DNA of 64,000 bases from Rubellimicrobium aerolatum (GTDB lineage Bacteria; Pseudomonadota; Alphaproteobacteria; Rhodobacterales; Rhodobacteraceae): assembly GCF_017872975.1 (NCBI RefSeq), contig NZ_JAGGJP010000003.1:248001-312000 (forward strand), given 5' to 3'. Below the pieces are notes generated by a model. The model ran no database searches and had not been told where the DNA came from. It saw nothing but the letters and a program-made list of their open reading frames with translations. Positions 47,900 through 57,859 of the stretch are shown piece after piece (position 1 is the first letter of the stretch; the number at the start of each line of letters is the position of its first letter). A program made the translations under genes and the position numbers.

Positions 47900-49222
47900 A
47901 TGGAGTGGGGCACGATCACGGCGGACGACCTGGGCCGCGCCATCGCGGCGGGGCGCGCGGACCCGCTGGAGGGGACGGAGGCGCTGCTCGACGCCATCGC
48001 GCGGCATCCGTTCCGCGACCGCATCTATGCGCGCGCGACGCCGGAGCGGGCGCGGGCCGAGGCGCGAGCGGCGCGGGACCGGGCACGGGCCGGGCTGCGG
48101 CGCGGACCGCTCGACGGGGTGCCGCTGTCGTGGAAGGACCTGTTCGACTCCGCGGGCGTCGCGACCGAGGCGGGGACGCCGCTCCTGGCCGGGCGGGTTC
48201 CGGCGGGGGACTCGGCGGTGCTGCGGGCGGCGACGCTGGCGGGGACGGTCTGCCTCGGCAAGACCCACATGACCGAGTTCGCCTTCTCGGGACTCGGGCT
48301 CAATCCGGGGACGGCGACGCCGCCCAACCGGCACGACCCCGACCGGCTGGCCGGGGGATCGTCCTCGGGGGCGGCGGCCTCGCTGGCCTACGGGCTGGCG
48401 GTGGGGGCGGTGGGGTCGGACACCGGCGGGTCGGTGCGGCTGCCGGCGGCCTGGAACGACCTGGTGGGGTTCAAGCCCGCGCAGGGGGCGCTGCCCTTGG
48501 AGGGGGTGGTGCCGCTCTGCCCGTCCTTCGACACGGTGGGGCCGCTGGCGCGGAGCGTGGAGGACGCCGCGCTGATCTGGGAGGCGCTGGGCGGGCCGCG
48601 CGTGGACCTGTCGGGGGCGGGGCTGACGGGCGCGCGGATCGCCGTCCTTCGCACGGTGGTCGGCGACGGCCTGGAGGACGCGCCCGCCCGCGCGCTGGCC
48701 GAGGGGGTGGAGGCGCTGGGCCGGGCCGGCGCGACGGTGGAGGAACTGGACCTGCCCGACCTCCCCCGCGCCTACGAGCTGGGGGCGGTGCTTTATGCCG
48801 CCGAGGCCTGGGCCTCCTGGCGGGCCGTCGTGGCGCCCGCGCCGGATCGGGTCTTTCCGCCCGTCCTGGCCCGCCTGTCGGCGGGGCGCGAGGTGCTGGC
48901 GGCCGACTACCTCGACGGCATGGCCGAGCTGGGCCGCATCCGGGCGCGGGCCTGGGCGGCGATCGCGCCCTTCGACGCGATCCTCTGCGCCACGGCCCCC
49001 ATCCTGCCGCCGCGCGCCGACGCGATGGCGGCGGACCACGAGCTGTTCCGCGCGACCAACCTCATGGCCTTGCGGAACACGCGGATGGCGAATCTGCTGG
49101 GGCTCGCCTCCATCTCCATCCCCTCGGCGCAACCCTCCTGCGGGCTGATGCTGAGCGCGCGGCCGGGCCACGAGGGGCAGGTGTTAAGATTGGCGCAGGC
49201 GGCGTTAAGGATCACGGCCTAA
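47900..49222 (+). CDS. Amidase (amidase-signature family)
   Basis: A 440-residue amidohydrolase with the Ser-cisSer-Lys triad: Lys in PLSWKDLF (near residue 78), Ser in GGSSSGAAAS (near 155) and Ser in GSDTGGSVRLPA (near 178). The fold is that of GatA and AtzF-type amidases, but the gene is not in a gatCAB cluster and is shorter than GatA. The substrate is unknown. ATG 47900 has a G-rich site; ATG 47840 in the same frame was rejected as non-conserved. Confidence 0.87.
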   Translation: MEWGTITADDLGRAIAAGRADPLEGTEALLDAIARHPFRDRIYARATPERARAEARAARDRARAGLRRGPLDGVPLSWKDLFDSAGVATEAGTPLLAGRVPAGDSAVLRAATLAGTVCLGKTHMTEFAFSGLGLNPGTATPPNRHDPDRLAGGSSSGAAASLAYGLAVGAVGSDTGGSVRLPAAWNDLVGFKPAQGALPLEGVVPLCPSFDTVGPLARSVEDAALIWEALGGPRVDLSGAGLTGARIAVLRTVVGDGLEDAPARALAEGVEALGRAGATVEELDLPDLPRAYELGAVLYAAEAWASWRAVVAPAPDRVFPPVLARLSAGREVLAADYLDGMAELGRIRARAWAAIAPFDAILCATAPILPPRADAMAADHELFRATNLMALRNTRMANLLGLASISIPSAQPSCGLMLSARPGHEGQVLRLAQAALRITA

Positions 49223-49344
49223 ATGACACAGCGCCCTTCGCTCGCCCCGCCGTGGCCCGTCCGGATTTCTGGACAGGAGGCCGGGGGAGCCGGTAGGCTG
49301 GCCCCAAGCCGGAGCGTGGATGACTCCGGGGTATGAGGCGGTTG

Positions 49345-50523
49345 ATGGCGGCTCCCGTGCGGTTCGCGAACCTACCGGACTATGCGTTTCCGCGCCTGCG
49401 GAGGCTGCTCGACGGGCACGCGCCCGGCGGCGAGCCCATTGCCATGTCCATCGGGGAGCCCACCCATCCCATGCCGCCCTTCGTGGGCGAGGTGATCGCG
49501 GCGAACCTCCAGGGCTTCGCCACCTATCCGCCCAACGAGGGCACGCCCGAGCTGCTGGACGCGATCTCGGGGTGGCTGGGGCTGCGGTATGACGTGGCGG
49601 TCGGGCCGGAGCGGCTGCTGGCGCTCAACGGCACGCGCGAGGGGCTCTACAACGTCGCCATGGCGCTGTGCCCGGAGGAGAAGGCCGGGGGGCGGCCGGT
49701 CGTGCTGATCCCGAACCCGTTCTATCAGGTCTACATGGTGGCGGCGCTGTCGGTCGGGGCCGAGCCGGTCTTCGTTCCCGCGACGGCCGAGAGCGGGCAC
49801 CTGCCGGATTATGCCTCGCTCCCGCCCGCCATGCTGGACCGGGTGGCGATGGCCTATGTCTGCTCGCCCGCCAACCCGCAGGGGGCGGTGGCGGATCGGG
49901 CCTACTGGACGACGCTGCTGCGACTGGCCGAGAGGCACGATTTCCGGATCCTCGCCGACGAGTGCTATTCCGAGGTCTATCGCGAGGCCCCGCCCGACGG
50001 GGCGCTGGCCGCCGCCAAGGCGCTAGGCGCGGACCCGGAGCGGGTGATCGCGTTCCATTCCCTGTCCAAGCGGTCGAACCTCGCCGGGCTGCGGTCGGGC
50101 TTCGCGGCGGGCGGCCCCGAGGCGATTGCCCGGATGCGCCAACTTCGGTCCTACGCGGGGGCGCCGCTGCCGCTGCCCTTGCAGCGCGTGGCCGAGCGGG
50201 CCTGGGCGGACGAGGGGCACGTCGCCGCCTCCCGCGCGCTGTATCAAGAGAAGTATCGCATCGCCGACGAGGTGCTGGGCGACGTGCCGGGCTACGAGCC
50301 GCCGCGGGCCGGGTTCTTCCTGTGGCTGCCGGTCGAAGACGGCGAGGACGCGGCGCTGCGGCTCTGGCGCGAGGCCGGGGTGCGGGTGCTGCCGGGGGCC
50401 TACCTCGCCAAGGACGCAGGCGCCGGCAACTCCGGCCAAGGCTACATCCGCGTCGCCCTGGTGGCCGGCGCATCCGACGTGCGGCGGGGCCTCGGGCTCC
50501 TCCGCGACGTGCTTTACCGATAG
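49345..50523 (+). CDS. Class I aminotransferase (DapC-like)
   Basis: A 392-residue fold-type I PLP aminotransferase. The PLP lysine is in HSLSKRSNLAGLRSG (near residue 242), with DECYSEVY and SPANPQGAV. It resembles succinyldiaminopimelate aminotransferases (DapC) of alphaproteobacteria, so a role in lysine or diaminopimelate synthesis is likely but not certain. ATG 49345 has GAGGCGG upstream; ATG 49333 is also possible. It lies 12 bases before ftsK. Confidence 0.88.
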   Translation: MAAPVRFANLPDYAFPRLRRLLDGHAPGGEPIAMSIGEPTHPMPPFVGEVIAANLQGFATYPPNEGTPELLDAISGWLGLRYDVAVGPERLLALNGTREGLYNVAMALCPEEKAGGRPVVLIPNPFYQVYMVAALSVGAEPVFVPATAESGHLPDYASLPPAMLDRVAMAYVCSPANPQGAVADRAYWTTLLRLAERHDFRILADECYSEVYREAPPDGALAAAKALGADPERVIAFHSLSKRSNLAGLRSGFAAGGPEAIARMRQLRSYAGAPLPLPLQRVAERAWADEGHVAASRALYQEKYRIADEVLGDVPGYEPPRAGFFLWLPVEDGEDAALRLWREAGVRVLPGAYLAKDAGAGNSGQGYIRVALVAGASDVRRGLGLLRDVLYR

Positions 50524-50535
50524 GAAGGAGGCGAG

Positions 50536-53500
50536 ATGGCCTATCAGACACGCGACCGCGCGCCCCTTCTCGACAGCCAGACCCAGGCCGCCCTGGAGAA
50601 GCGCGGCAAGGAGCTGGTGGGGCTGGCCCTCCTTGGCGCGGGGCTCCTCGCGACGGTGATGCTGGCGACCTACTCGCCGGACGATCCGAACTGGCTGCTG
50701 GCCTCGGACGCGCCGACGCGGAACTGGCTGGGGCGCTTCGGGGCGTCCATCGCGCATCCCCTCATGATGATCGTCGGCCGCGCCTCCTGGGGCCTGCCGC
50801 TGGTGCTGCTGGCCTGGGGGCTGCGGCTGGCGACCCACCGCGCCGAGGAGCGGGCGCGGGCGGTGTTCGCGCCGATCTTCGTGGCCGTGCTGGCCGCCGC
50901 GCTGGCCGCGCTGCCGGCCGGGGCCGGGTGGACGCAGAGCTACGGGCAGGGCGGGCTCTTCGGCGACACGGCGCTGGGGCTGCTGCTGACGGTGCTGCCG
51001 CTGGGGACCTTCCTCGTGTCGCTGCTCGTGGTCGGGGGGGCGGGGCTGCTCGGGCTGTTCGTGACGGGCGTCACCAAGGCCGAGATCCGGCTGGCCCGCC
51101 AGCGCGTCGCGCTGGGGCTGGTGCTGGGCTACGCCTGGGCGCTGCGGACGGGGGCGAGGGCGCTGCTCCTGGCGCTCGACGCCTACGAGGCCGGGTCGGT
51201 CCGCGCGCGCGCCCTCATGGCCGAGCAATCGGCGCGCGCCGCCGACGCCCGCGCCCGGCGCGCCGAGATCCGGGCCGAGACCCGGGCCGAGCAGGAGCGC
51301 ATCGCGCGCGAGCGGGCCGCCACGACCGAGCGGCTGATGCCGGGCGAGCTGCGGCCCACGGCGATCCTGCGGCCCGAGCCCGCTCCGCTCGCGCCGCGCC
51401 GGATCGTCATGCCGCCGCTGCTGGGGGAGATCCGGTCCGACGACGGGCTGATCGACGAGGACGAGGAGGCGTTCTGGCGCACCGATCCCGGCCCCGCCGC
51501 GATCCCGCCCGCGCCGGTCTTCCTGACCTCGCCCGCCCCCGACCACATGCCCGTCCCCGCCGCCTCGGCCCTGTCGCTGGCGCCGAGCTTCCTGGCCGGC
51601 CTGCTCCGCCGCGCCCGGGGCGAGCCCGAGCCGGTCCGGGCCGAGGACGCCCCCGACGATCGCATCCGCGCCCGCATCGGCGACGCGATCCGCGCCCGCA
51701 GCCAGGGCCAGCCCTCCGAACCGCTGGAGCCCGAGGTGGACGACGTCGCGCCCGCCCCACGCCGCCTCGCGCCGCCCGTCGAAAGGTCCGTGGCGGAGAC
51801 CCCGGTCCTGGCCGAGCCGGCGATGCGCGCTCCGGTGCCGGATCTGGCCTCGGATCTGGCCCCGGATCTGGCCTCGGATATGTTCATGCCGGGAGAGCCC
51901 GAAGCCTTCGAGGAGGACGAGCCCGAGGACGAGTTCCTCGCCGCTCCCCTCCCCTCCACGCGGCCCGTGACGGCCCCGGCTCCCAGGGCCCCCGCTCCCA
52001 GGGCCTCGGCCCCTCGCCCCGCGCCCCGGCTGCCCGACCCTGTCGCCTATGCCGCGCCGCCCTTGGACCTCCTCACCGACCCGTCCGAGGTCCAGCGCCA
52101 CCATCTCGCGGATTCGGTGCTGTCCGAGAACGCCCGCGCGCTGGAGCGGGTGCTCGACGATTTCGGCGTGAAAGGGGAGATCACCTCGGTCCGTCCCGGC
52201 CCGGTCGTCACCATGTACGAGCTGGAGCCCGCGCCGGGCCTCAAGGCCAGCCGCGTGATCGGCCTCGCCGACGACATCGCGCGCAACATGAGCGCGCTCT
52301 CGGCCCGCGTCTCGACGGTGCCGGGCCGCAACGTCATCGGCATCGAGCTGCCCAACGACCGGCGCGAGAAGGTGGTGCTGCGCGAGATCCTGGCCTCCCA
52401 CGCCTTCGACGACGCGCAGGCGCGGCTGCCGCTGGCGCTCGGCAAGGACATCGGCGGCGAGCCGGTGGTCGCCAACCTCGCCAAGATGCCACACCTGCTG
52501 ATCGCGGGGACCACCGGCTCGGGCAAGTCGGTCGCGATCAACACGATGATCCTGTCGCTCCTCTACAAGCTCTCGCCCGAGGAATGCCGGCTCATCATGA
52601 TCGACCCCAAGATGCTGGAGCTGTCCGTCTATGATGGCATCCCGCACCTGCTGTCGCCCGTCGTCACCGACCCCAAGAAGGCGGTCGTCGCCCTGAAATG
52701 GGTGGTGGGCGAGATGGAGGACCGCTACCGCAAGATGTCCAAGATGGGCGTCCGCAACATCGAGGGCTACAACGGCCGCGTCCGCGACGCGCTGGAGCGG
52801 GGCGAGATGTTCTCGCGCACCGTGCAGACCGGCTTCGACGACGAGACGGGCGACCCGATCTTCGAGACCGACGAGTTCATGCCCGAGATCCTGCCCTTCA
52901 TCGTCGTCATCGTGGACGAGATGGCGGACCTGATGATGGTCGCCGGCAAGGAGATCGAGGCCTGCATCCAGCGCCTCGCGCAGATGGCGCGGGCGAGCGG
53001 AATCCACCTCATCATGGCGACGCAGCGCCCGTCGGTGGACGTCATCACCGGCACGATCAAGGCGAACTTCCCGACCCGGATCTCCTTCCAGGTCACGTCC
53101 AAGATCGACTCGCGCACCATCCTCGGGGAGCAGGGGGCCGAGCAGCTCCTGGGCCAGGGCGACATGCTCTACATGGCGGGCGGCGGGCGGATCACCCGCA
53201 TCCACGGGCCGTTCTGCTCGGACGAGGAGGTCGAGGAGATCGTGACCTACCTCAAGGCCTTCGGCCCGCCCGACTACGTGGGATCGGTGCTCGAGGAGCC
53301 GCCCGAGGAGGGCGAGGCCGGAAGCGCGGTCCCCACGGGGAGCGAGACGGAGGACGCGCTCTACGACATGGCGGTGCAGATCGTGGCGCGCGACCGCAAG
53401 TGCTCCACCAGCTACATCCAGCGCAAGCTCGCCATCGGCTACAACAAGGCCGCGCGCCTCGTGGAGCAGATGGAGGAGGAGGGCGTGGTGACGCCCGCGA

Positions 53501-53544
53501 ACCACGTCGGCAAGCGCGAGATCCTGGTCCCGGAGCCGCACTGA
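50536..53544 (+). CDS. ftsK: DNA translocase FtsK
   Basis: A 1002-residue cell-division translocase. The N-terminus has about four membrane helices (residues 27-185), then a long coiled and acidic/Pro-rich linker (residues 220-510). The motor has Walker A GTTGSGKS near 658-665, Walker [10 protein letters not shown], and the C-terminal gamma winged helix ([25 protein letters not shown]). It coordinates chromosome segregation with septation. ATG 50536 with GGAAGGAGG upstream, 12 bases after the aminotransferase. Confidence 0.97.
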   Translation: MAYQTRDRAPLLDSQTQAALEKRGKELVGLALLGAGLLATVMLATYSPDDPNWLLASDAPTRNWLGRFGASIAHPLMMIVGRASWGLPLVLLAWGLRLATHRAEERARAVFAPIFVAVLAAALAALPAGAGWTQSYGQGGLFGDTALGLLLTVLPLGTFLVSLLVVGGAGLLGLFVTGVTKAEIRLARQRVALGLVLGYAWALRTGARALLLALDAYEAGSVRARALMAEQSARAADARARRAEIRAETRAEQERIARERAATTERLMPGELRPTAILRPEPAPLAPRRIVMPPLLGEIRSDDGLIDEDEEAFWRTDPGPAAIPPAPVFLTSPAPDHMPVPAASALSLAPSFLAGLLRRARGEPEPVRAEDAPDDRIRARIGDAIRARSQGQPSEPLEPEVDDVAPAPRRLAPPVERSVAETPVLAEPAMRAPVPDLASDLAPDLASDMFMPGEPEAFEEDEPEDEFLAAPLPSTRPVTAPAPRAPAPRASAPRPAPRLPDPVAYAAPPLDLLTDPSEVQRHHLADSVLSENARALERVLDDFGVKGEITSVRPGPVVTMYELEPAPGLKASRVIGLADDIARNMSALSARVSTVPGRNVIGIELPNDRREKVVLREILASHAFDDAQARLPLALGKDIGGEPVVANLAKMPHLLIAGTTGSGKSVAINTMILSLLYKLSPEECRLIMIDPKMLELSVYDGIPHLLSPVVTDPKKAVVALKWVVGEMEDRYRKMSKMGVRNIEGYNGRVRDALERGEMFSRTVQTGFDDETGDPIFETDEFMPEILPFIVVIVDEMADLMMVAGKEIEACIQRLAQMARASGIHLIMATQRPSVDVITGTIKANFPTRISFQVTSKIDSRTILGEQGAEQLLGQGDMLYMAGGGRITRIHGPFCSDEEVEEIVTYLKAFGPPDYVGSVLEEPPEEGEAGSAVPTGSETEDALYDMAVQIVARDRKCSTSYIQRKLAIGYNKAARLVEQMEEEGVVTPANHVGKREILVPEPH

Positions 53545-53759
53545 GGCCGGGGCCGGACCGCCCCTACCCTGTCGTCGGGGGGCCCCTGCTCATCAACTTG
53601 GCCCAAATACGCACTCCGACCGTGCCACCCACGCCGGCCTAGCCGATCCGGGGTCCGTCACCGTATCGCGATGCGATGTTATCGCCTGTCGCTCGGGACC
53701 GCGTCAGGACTGCCCTATATGTTCCGGCGATTCCCGAACCCCAAAAGGACGACCCCTGC

Positions 53760-54356
53760 ATGATCCGCCGCCTCGCCCTTGCCGCCCTGGTCGCGCTCGC
53801 CCCCGTCGCGGCGGCGGCGCAGCAGCTCTCTCTGGGGGAGATCTCGGCCTACCTGAACTCGGTCCAGACGGCGCAGGCGGGGTTCACGCAGGTCAACGCC
53901 GACGGCAGCATCTCCACGGGGACGCTCTACATCAAACGGCCGGGCCGCATCCGGTTCGAGTATGCCCCGCCCGACCGGTCGCTGGTCCTGGCCGGGGGCG
54001 GGCAGGTCGCGGTCTTCGACGCCGCCTCGAACGAGGGGCCGCAGCGGTTCCCGCTGGCGGAGACGCCGCTGTCCATCATTCTCGCGGACGACGTGGACCT
54101 GGGCCGGGCGGGCATGGTGACGGGCCACGCCTCGGACGGCACCACGACGACGATCACCGCGCAGGACCCGCAGCATCCCGACCGGGGCTCGATCCAGCTC
54201 GTGTTCACCGCGAACCCGGTGGAGTTGCGGCAATGGGTGGTGACCGACGGGGGCGGCACGCCGACGACCGTCGTGCTCAATGACCTGCGGACCGGGGTCG
54301 GCATCGGCGACCGCGCCTTCAACATCCAGGCCGAGATGTCCGCCCGGGGCCAATGA
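53760..54356 (+). CDS. lolA: LolA-family outer-membrane lipoprotein carrier
   Basis: A 198-residue periplasmic carrier. The signal peptide is residues 1-20 (VAAAA-QQ). The body shows the LolA fold (ISAYLNSVQTAQAGFTQVNADG, GTLYIKRPGRIRFEYAPP) and carries lipoproteins from the LolCDE complex to the outer membrane. ATG 53760 has AAAAGGAC upstream. It ends at the first unit of a 14-base tandem repeat (54348-54388). Confidence 0.93.
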   Translation: MIRRLALAALVALAPVAAAAQQLSLGEISAYLNSVQTAQAGFTQVNADGSISTGTLYIKRPGRIRFEYAPPDRSLVLAGGGQVAVFDAASNEGPQRFPLAETPLSIILADDVDLGRAGMVTGHASDGTTTTITAQDPQHPDRGSIQLVFTANPVELRQWVVTDGGGTPTTVVLNDLRTGVGIGDRAFNIQAEMSARGQ

Positions 54357-54388
54357 TCGGGGGCCAGTGATCGGGAGCGAGTGATCGG
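54348..54388. repeat. Three-unit 14-bp tandem repeat spanning the lolA stop
   Basis: GGCCAATGATCGG, GGCCAGTGATCGG and GAGCGAGTGATCGG follow each other from 54348. The first contains the lolA stop (TGA 54354-54356). The units share TGATCGG and are a small recent duplication. Confidence 0.75.
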
Positions 54389-54436
54389 TAGCTCCTCGGG
54401 GCCGCCGCGAAAAAAGGCCCCGGCATGGGGAGCTAC
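54388..54436 (+). other. Two-part hairpin with an A-rich loop
   Basis: GTAGCTCC (54388-54395) pairs with GGAGCTAC (54429-54436), and inside it CGGGGCC (54397-54403) with GGCCCCG (54416-54422), around the loop GCCGCGAAAAAA. The small asymmetric bulge between the two helices is unusual for a plain terminator. It may be part of a structured RNA after lolA. Confidence 0.45.
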
Positions 54437-54505
54437 TGGTTCCCTTCCTCGGGGGATAGGTCACGCAAATCAGGCATGATCCGTCTGCATATCGAAACCG
54501 TGAAG

Positions 54506-54533
54506 GCACCCGCCTGAGAGGTCAGGCGGGTGC
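54506..54533 (+). terminator. 12-bp hairpin, terminator-like
   Basis: A perfect stem (54506-54517 with 54522-54533) with GAGG loop, followed by TCTCATT. It could terminate lolA or the candidate RNA from the plus strand. Confidence 0.55.
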
Positions 54534-54965
54534 TCTCATTCCGATGGTTCCATGCGGGGCCAGAGCGCCAGCTAGCGCTCCGGGTCAACGACGCACGGAT
54601 GGCCGGCTGTCATGAGGGCCACCGGAATCATCTGCAACGACTCATGTGTCGTGGTGATCCTGAAGCCCTGCTGAAAGGCAGCCAGCGTCGGATGCCGCTG
54701 TGGCAACTTGCCTTCTGGAGAGTGCGCAGGTGAACCTGGGCGGCGCGATCCTGGACGAGGCCGGTGCCCTCTTGCTCCGCCGGCAGGGAGGAGCAGGGCG
54801 TGTAGTCGATGAGGGTGCCGCGCGTTCTCGCCGCTCGGGCCGGCGAGACTACGGGCAAAGACGATCTCACCGCCGCGGGCCAGCCGCATCTCATCTGTGG
54901 GCCCTGTCACCGAGCATCGGTGCCGCGGCTGGACCGGTGAGGGTGTTCGACCCGGGCTTCCAGCT

Positions 54966-56216
54966 TCACTGCCGTGGGGGACCTTGGCGCGCGGCCAGCG
55001 CGTCTGCCTCGGCCTCTGTCACCGGGAGCCCCGCGATCTCCGCGGCCTTGACCCAGGGCGCGTAGGCGGGGTCGGCGCGCAGGTCGCCGATCCACCACCA
55101 GTCGCTGAGGTTGCTGAACCTCGTCAGCTCCCGCAGGCGGTCGAACAGGCGCCGCGCCTCCCCGGCGTCGCCCGACAGCGCCTCGGCCGCGGCAATGGTG
55201 ATGTCGGCCGAACCCTCCGGTGCCTCCCCGCCCGCGCGGAGAGCGAGGTCGGTCTCGCCCTGGAACAGCGCGGCCTGGGCCAGCCAGATGTTGTACCAGC
55301 TCGGGTGACCGGGGTTGAGCGCCACCGCCCTCTCGGCCCAGTCGAGCGGCGCCCGGCCGCGGTCCGCGAAGAAGTAGCACCCGGCCGCCACCGCCAGCAC
55401 GTCGGGGTTGGTGGGCGCAAGCGCGACCGCGCGCTCCGCATAGGACCAGGCCTCGTCGCGCCGCCCGTCGCAGACGCGCAGGCAAGCGAGGCGCAGGAGG
55501 CCGTTCGGATCGTCCGGGGCGAGCGCCACAGCCCGCTTGGCCAGTGCGTAGGACTCGTCGATCATCGCCTTCGCCTCCGCTTCGGGGACGAAGTCCACCT
55601 GGAACATGAGGGTGATGGACAGCGCCACCATGGCCTGCGCGAAGTCGGGGTCGAGCGCCAGCGCCCGGCGGAACAGGGGCACCGCTTCCGCGAAGCCCTC
55701 CTGGGTGAACTCGTGCTTCGCCTCCACCCCGCGCAGGTGGAGCTCGTAGACCTCCAGGCTCTCCGTCGGCCGCCCCTTCGCAGCCCCGCGCCCGGCCTCG
55801 GGAAGGGCGGCCTCGGCCTCCAGCCGGTAGCCGTCCCGCGCCACCGTCACCAGCACCCCGCGCGCCGAGCCCAGCGCGCGCCGGATCTCGGTCACGCATT
55901 GCGTGAGGCTGTCATCGGTCACGGCGATGTCGCCCCAGACTTCCGCGAAGAGCTCCGCCTTGGAGACGTTGCGCCCCCGCCGCGCGGCCAGGGCGCGCAG
56001 CACGGCCGCCGTCTGGCGCCGCAAGGTCGTCACCGTCCCGTCCGGCGCGCGGACGCGGTTGGTGGCGAAGTCGGCCTCCGCCCCGCCCAAGCGCAGCCGG
56101 TCCTCCGATTTCGGGATAACTTCGGCCTTGTTTCGGGACGGATCGGCGGTGGCGAACCCAGGACTCCGTTGCCGCCCCCAAGCGGCGAACCGATCGGACC
56201 ACAGCAGGCGCAGCAT
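54966..56216 (-). CDS. Winged-helix/TPR regulator A
   Basis: A 416-residue protein. Residues about 40-130 are an OmpR-type winged helix (FATNRVRAPDGTVTTLRRQ, VSKAELFAEVWGDIAVTDDSL, IRRALGSAR), followed without a membrane span by a TPR-rich region (repeats of ALALDPDFAQA, LAPDDPNGLL, LNPGHPSWYNI). The fold resembles CadC/HilA-type regulators but should be soluble. The start LRLLWSDRFAAWG matches regulator B (LQLPWSDRFAASW). It diverges from secreted protein A across 114 bases, most likely controlling it. Confidence 0.82.
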   Translation of the reverse strand: MLRLLWSDRFAAWGRQRSPGFATADPSRNKAEVIPKSEDRLRLGGAEADFATNRVRAPDGTVTTLRRQTAAVLRALAARRGRNVSKAELFAEVWGDIAVTDDSLTQCVTEIRRALGSARGVLVTVARDGYRLEAEAALPEAGRGAAKGRPTESLEVYELHLRGVEAKHEFTQEGFAEAVPLFRRALALDPDFAQAMVALSITLMFQVDFVPEAEAKAMIDESYALAKRAVALAPDDPNGLLRLACLRVCDGRRDEAWSYAERAVALAPTNPDVLAVAAGCYFFADRGRAPLDWAERAVALNPGHPSWYNIWLAQAALFQGETDLALRAGGEAPEGSADITIAAAEALSGDAGEARRLFDRLRELTRFSNLSDWWWIGDLRADPAYAPWVKAAEIAGLPVTEAEADALAARQGPPRQ

Positions 56217-56252
56217 CCCCGTCGCCCTCACTCGTGTCACTGGCCTTCAGTC

Positions 56253-56258
56253 TACCAC
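56253..56258 (-). promoter_or_regulatory. Conserved leader block upstream of regulator A
   Basis: GTGGTA (minus strand 56258-56253) lies 42 bases upstream of the regulator A start. An equivalent GTGGTA lies 41 bases upstream of regulator B (60496-60501), with further agreement in between (GTGAGGG-x-GACG). It resembles a -10 region and marks the two promoters as homologous. Confidence 0.45.
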
Positions 56259-56330
56259 GACAGAGCCCGGCGACGAAGCGGGGCGGCAGGGGTCGCCGGC
56301 CGGGTCGATCCCACCTCGATGGAGACCACC

Positions 56331-56840
56331 ATGCCCAAGACAATCCCGATCCTCCTCGCCGCCCTCCTGGCCGCCTCCGCCGCCCCGGCGCAGGAAGCCG
56401 CCCCCGGCGCCCAGGAGTTCGAGATATCCTATAGCAACACCACGTTCGAGCTGTCGCGCATGGACATGGGCAACGGCCAGTGGGCCTTCCTGGCCGAGAG
56501 CTTCCTCCCTCTCCATGCGGCAACCGAGGGGCCGCTCGCCGGGCTCGGCGGCCACTGCCTCTACACAGGTGTCGCCCGGGAAGGGATCGGGGCCGTCCAG
56601 GCGTCGGGGACCTGCATCTTCCAGGACGCCGGGGGCGACCAGCTCTGGTTGGGTTGGGACGGGCTCTACGACGGCACCAGCGACTTCGCCGGCCAGGGAA
56701 GCTGGACCGGCGGCACCGGCCGGTTCGAGGGCGACTCGGGCGAGACCTCCTTCGCGCTGACCTGGGTCGCCTCGCCCCGAGAAGGGGTGAACCAGCTCAC
56801 CGGCATCCGGCGCGGCACCCTGGTCCTCCCCGCGAGCTGA
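56331..56840 (+). CDS. Small secreted two-cysteine protein A
   Basis: A 169-residue exported protein (signal 1-20, ending APA). The mature part is beta-rich, with AEGPLAG-type (ATEGPLAGLGGHC), SGTCIFQDAGGDQLW and GGTGRFEGDSGET motifs shared with protein B at 59923-60420. The two Cys are conserved in both. The pattern recalls small beta-barrels such as allene-oxide-cyclase-like folds, but this is only a visual impression. ATG 56331 has GGAG six bases upstream; an ATG at 56319 is in frame. It diverges from regulator A. Confidence 0.78.
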   Translation: MPKTIPILLAALLAASAAPAQEAAPGAQEFEISYSNTTFELSRMDMGNGQWAFLAESFLPLHAATEGPLAGLGGHCLYTGVAREGIGAVQASGTCIFQDAGGDQLWLGWDGLYDGTSDFAGQGSWTGGTGRFEGDSGETSFALTWVASPREGVNQLTGIRRGTLVLPAS

Positions 56841-57041
56841 CCACCCACCACGATGCGCGACGGTGGCAGGAGCCCTGGATCAACGTGCGGGTTCAGGCTG
56901 ACGCACTCCGTGCGGCGGGACATACGCCTTTGCTTCTGAAGCAGAGACGGAGGTTTTGCTTGGCAGGCCTGAACGTTCCGGACCAGTGGTGTCAGCATCC
57001 CGTCTTGGCGGCTCCAGGCTGCCTGATCAGCTTCGCGCCAA

Positions 57042-57300
57042 TCAAGAAGCATGAATCCTTGCCAGATCGACGAAGTTCACGCCCGGTGTCAGGGCCTGGA
57101 CGCGCTCGACCTGCCGCCGCGCCAGTTCCACCTCGCCCATGAGAGCGTAAGTTGCAGCGAGGCGCACCTTCTGGCGCGCGCTCCGGCTCAGCAGCCGGGC
57201 GGCCTCCGCGCGCGAGGGGAAGCTGGTGGGGTCATGGGTGGCTCCTTCAGGGGTCGCTGCGACATGGGCCGGAATCCAAGAGGCAGGGAACGGGGCCTCA
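57042..57300 (-). pseudogene. C-terminal TPR fragment without a start
   Basis: The minus strand is open over about 85 codons and ends at TGA 57042-57044, with clearly coding-like sequence (ARLLSRSARQKVRLAATYAL, GEVELARRQVERVQALTPGV). It resembles the TPR tail of adenylate-cyclase-type or winged-helix regulators. No start codon lies in frame before it runs into the upstream HExxH gene. It is most likely the remnant of a third regulator of this cluster. Confidence 0.6.
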
Positions 57301-57768
57301 GCAAAGGGAGTAGACGCGGGCCCAGAAGTTGCGGTTGGGGATCGGGTCGGTCGTGTGCGTCTGGCGCAGGTAGCGGCCGCCCAGGAGATAGGCCTCCTCC
57401 TCGCCGTGGCTTGGGCAGGGCCAGGTGTCGGCGGTCCCGGTCTGCCATTGGACGTGGTGGATCAGCTCGTGAAGGACGATCTCGCGGAAGAGGGGGTTCT
57501 CGGTGGGATCCTCCCAGTATTCCGCGTCGGCGACGTGCTCGGGCGCGAGGACGTAGAGGGTGCCATGCACGCCGTCCTCGGCGGAGTAGAGGGCGAGGAG
57601 GCGGTCGTCCACGCCGTCCTCGGGGAGGAGCTGGGGGGCGGCGGAGCAGAATTCGAGCGTCAGGTCCTCGGGCGAGAGCTCCACGAGGGTGGAGCGGGGG
57701 ATGTCGGCCACGTCGTAGGCGGTGTTCTGGCCGATCCAGGCGAGCAGGGCGTCGAGGAGCGGGTCCAT
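57298..57768 (-). CDS. Zincin-like HExxH protein (DUF6647-like)
   Basis: A 156-residue soluble protein with the zinc-binding motif HELIHHVQW (residues near 98-106) and a later Glu in HGEEEAYLLGGRYL, the normal pattern of a small zincin. It resembles the DUF6647 family by memory of its motif, which is an uncertain assignment. There is no signal peptide. ATG 57768 is 91 bases after the DUF1194-type gene in the same direction. Four Cys occur in all. Confidence 0.7.
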   Translation of the reverse strand: MDPLLDALLAWIGQNTAYDVADIPRSTLVELSPEDLTLEFCSAAPQLLPEDGVDDRLLALYSAEDGVHGTLYVLAPEHVADAEYWEDPTENPLFREIVLHELIHHVQWQTGTADTWPCPSHGEEEAYLLGGRYLRQTHTTDPIPNRNFWARVYSLC

Positions 57769-57859
57769 GAGGGCCTCCTTTGGACGGATGGGCGAGATGC
57801 TCGACCGCGTTGGAGGTTGCGTCCCGAAGGTCTGGCGATGTCGACGTGGGCGGCTCCGC

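Larger units (their letters stand above)
54357..54965. other. 609-bp region without a convincing gene; strong RNA hairpins
   Basis: Between lolA and the convergent regulator A. It holds a two-part hairpin with an A-rich loop at 54388-54436 and a 12-base-pair hairpin at 54506-54533. Short open frames on both strands (for example 54572-54910 minus) show no recognisable product, signal or ribosome site. The first 180 bases could contain a small structured RNA; the rest shows nothing definite and may be degraded coding sequence. Confidence 0.4.

Noticed and set aside
50023-53541. 1172-codon minus-strand frame opposite ftsK
   Set aside because: Low-complexity Arg/Gly/His composition and complete overlap with ftsK; a mirror of ftsK codon bias.
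54572-54910. 112-codon minus-strand gene
   Set aside because: No ribosome site, no recognisable domain, and other frames in the same stretch look equally coding.
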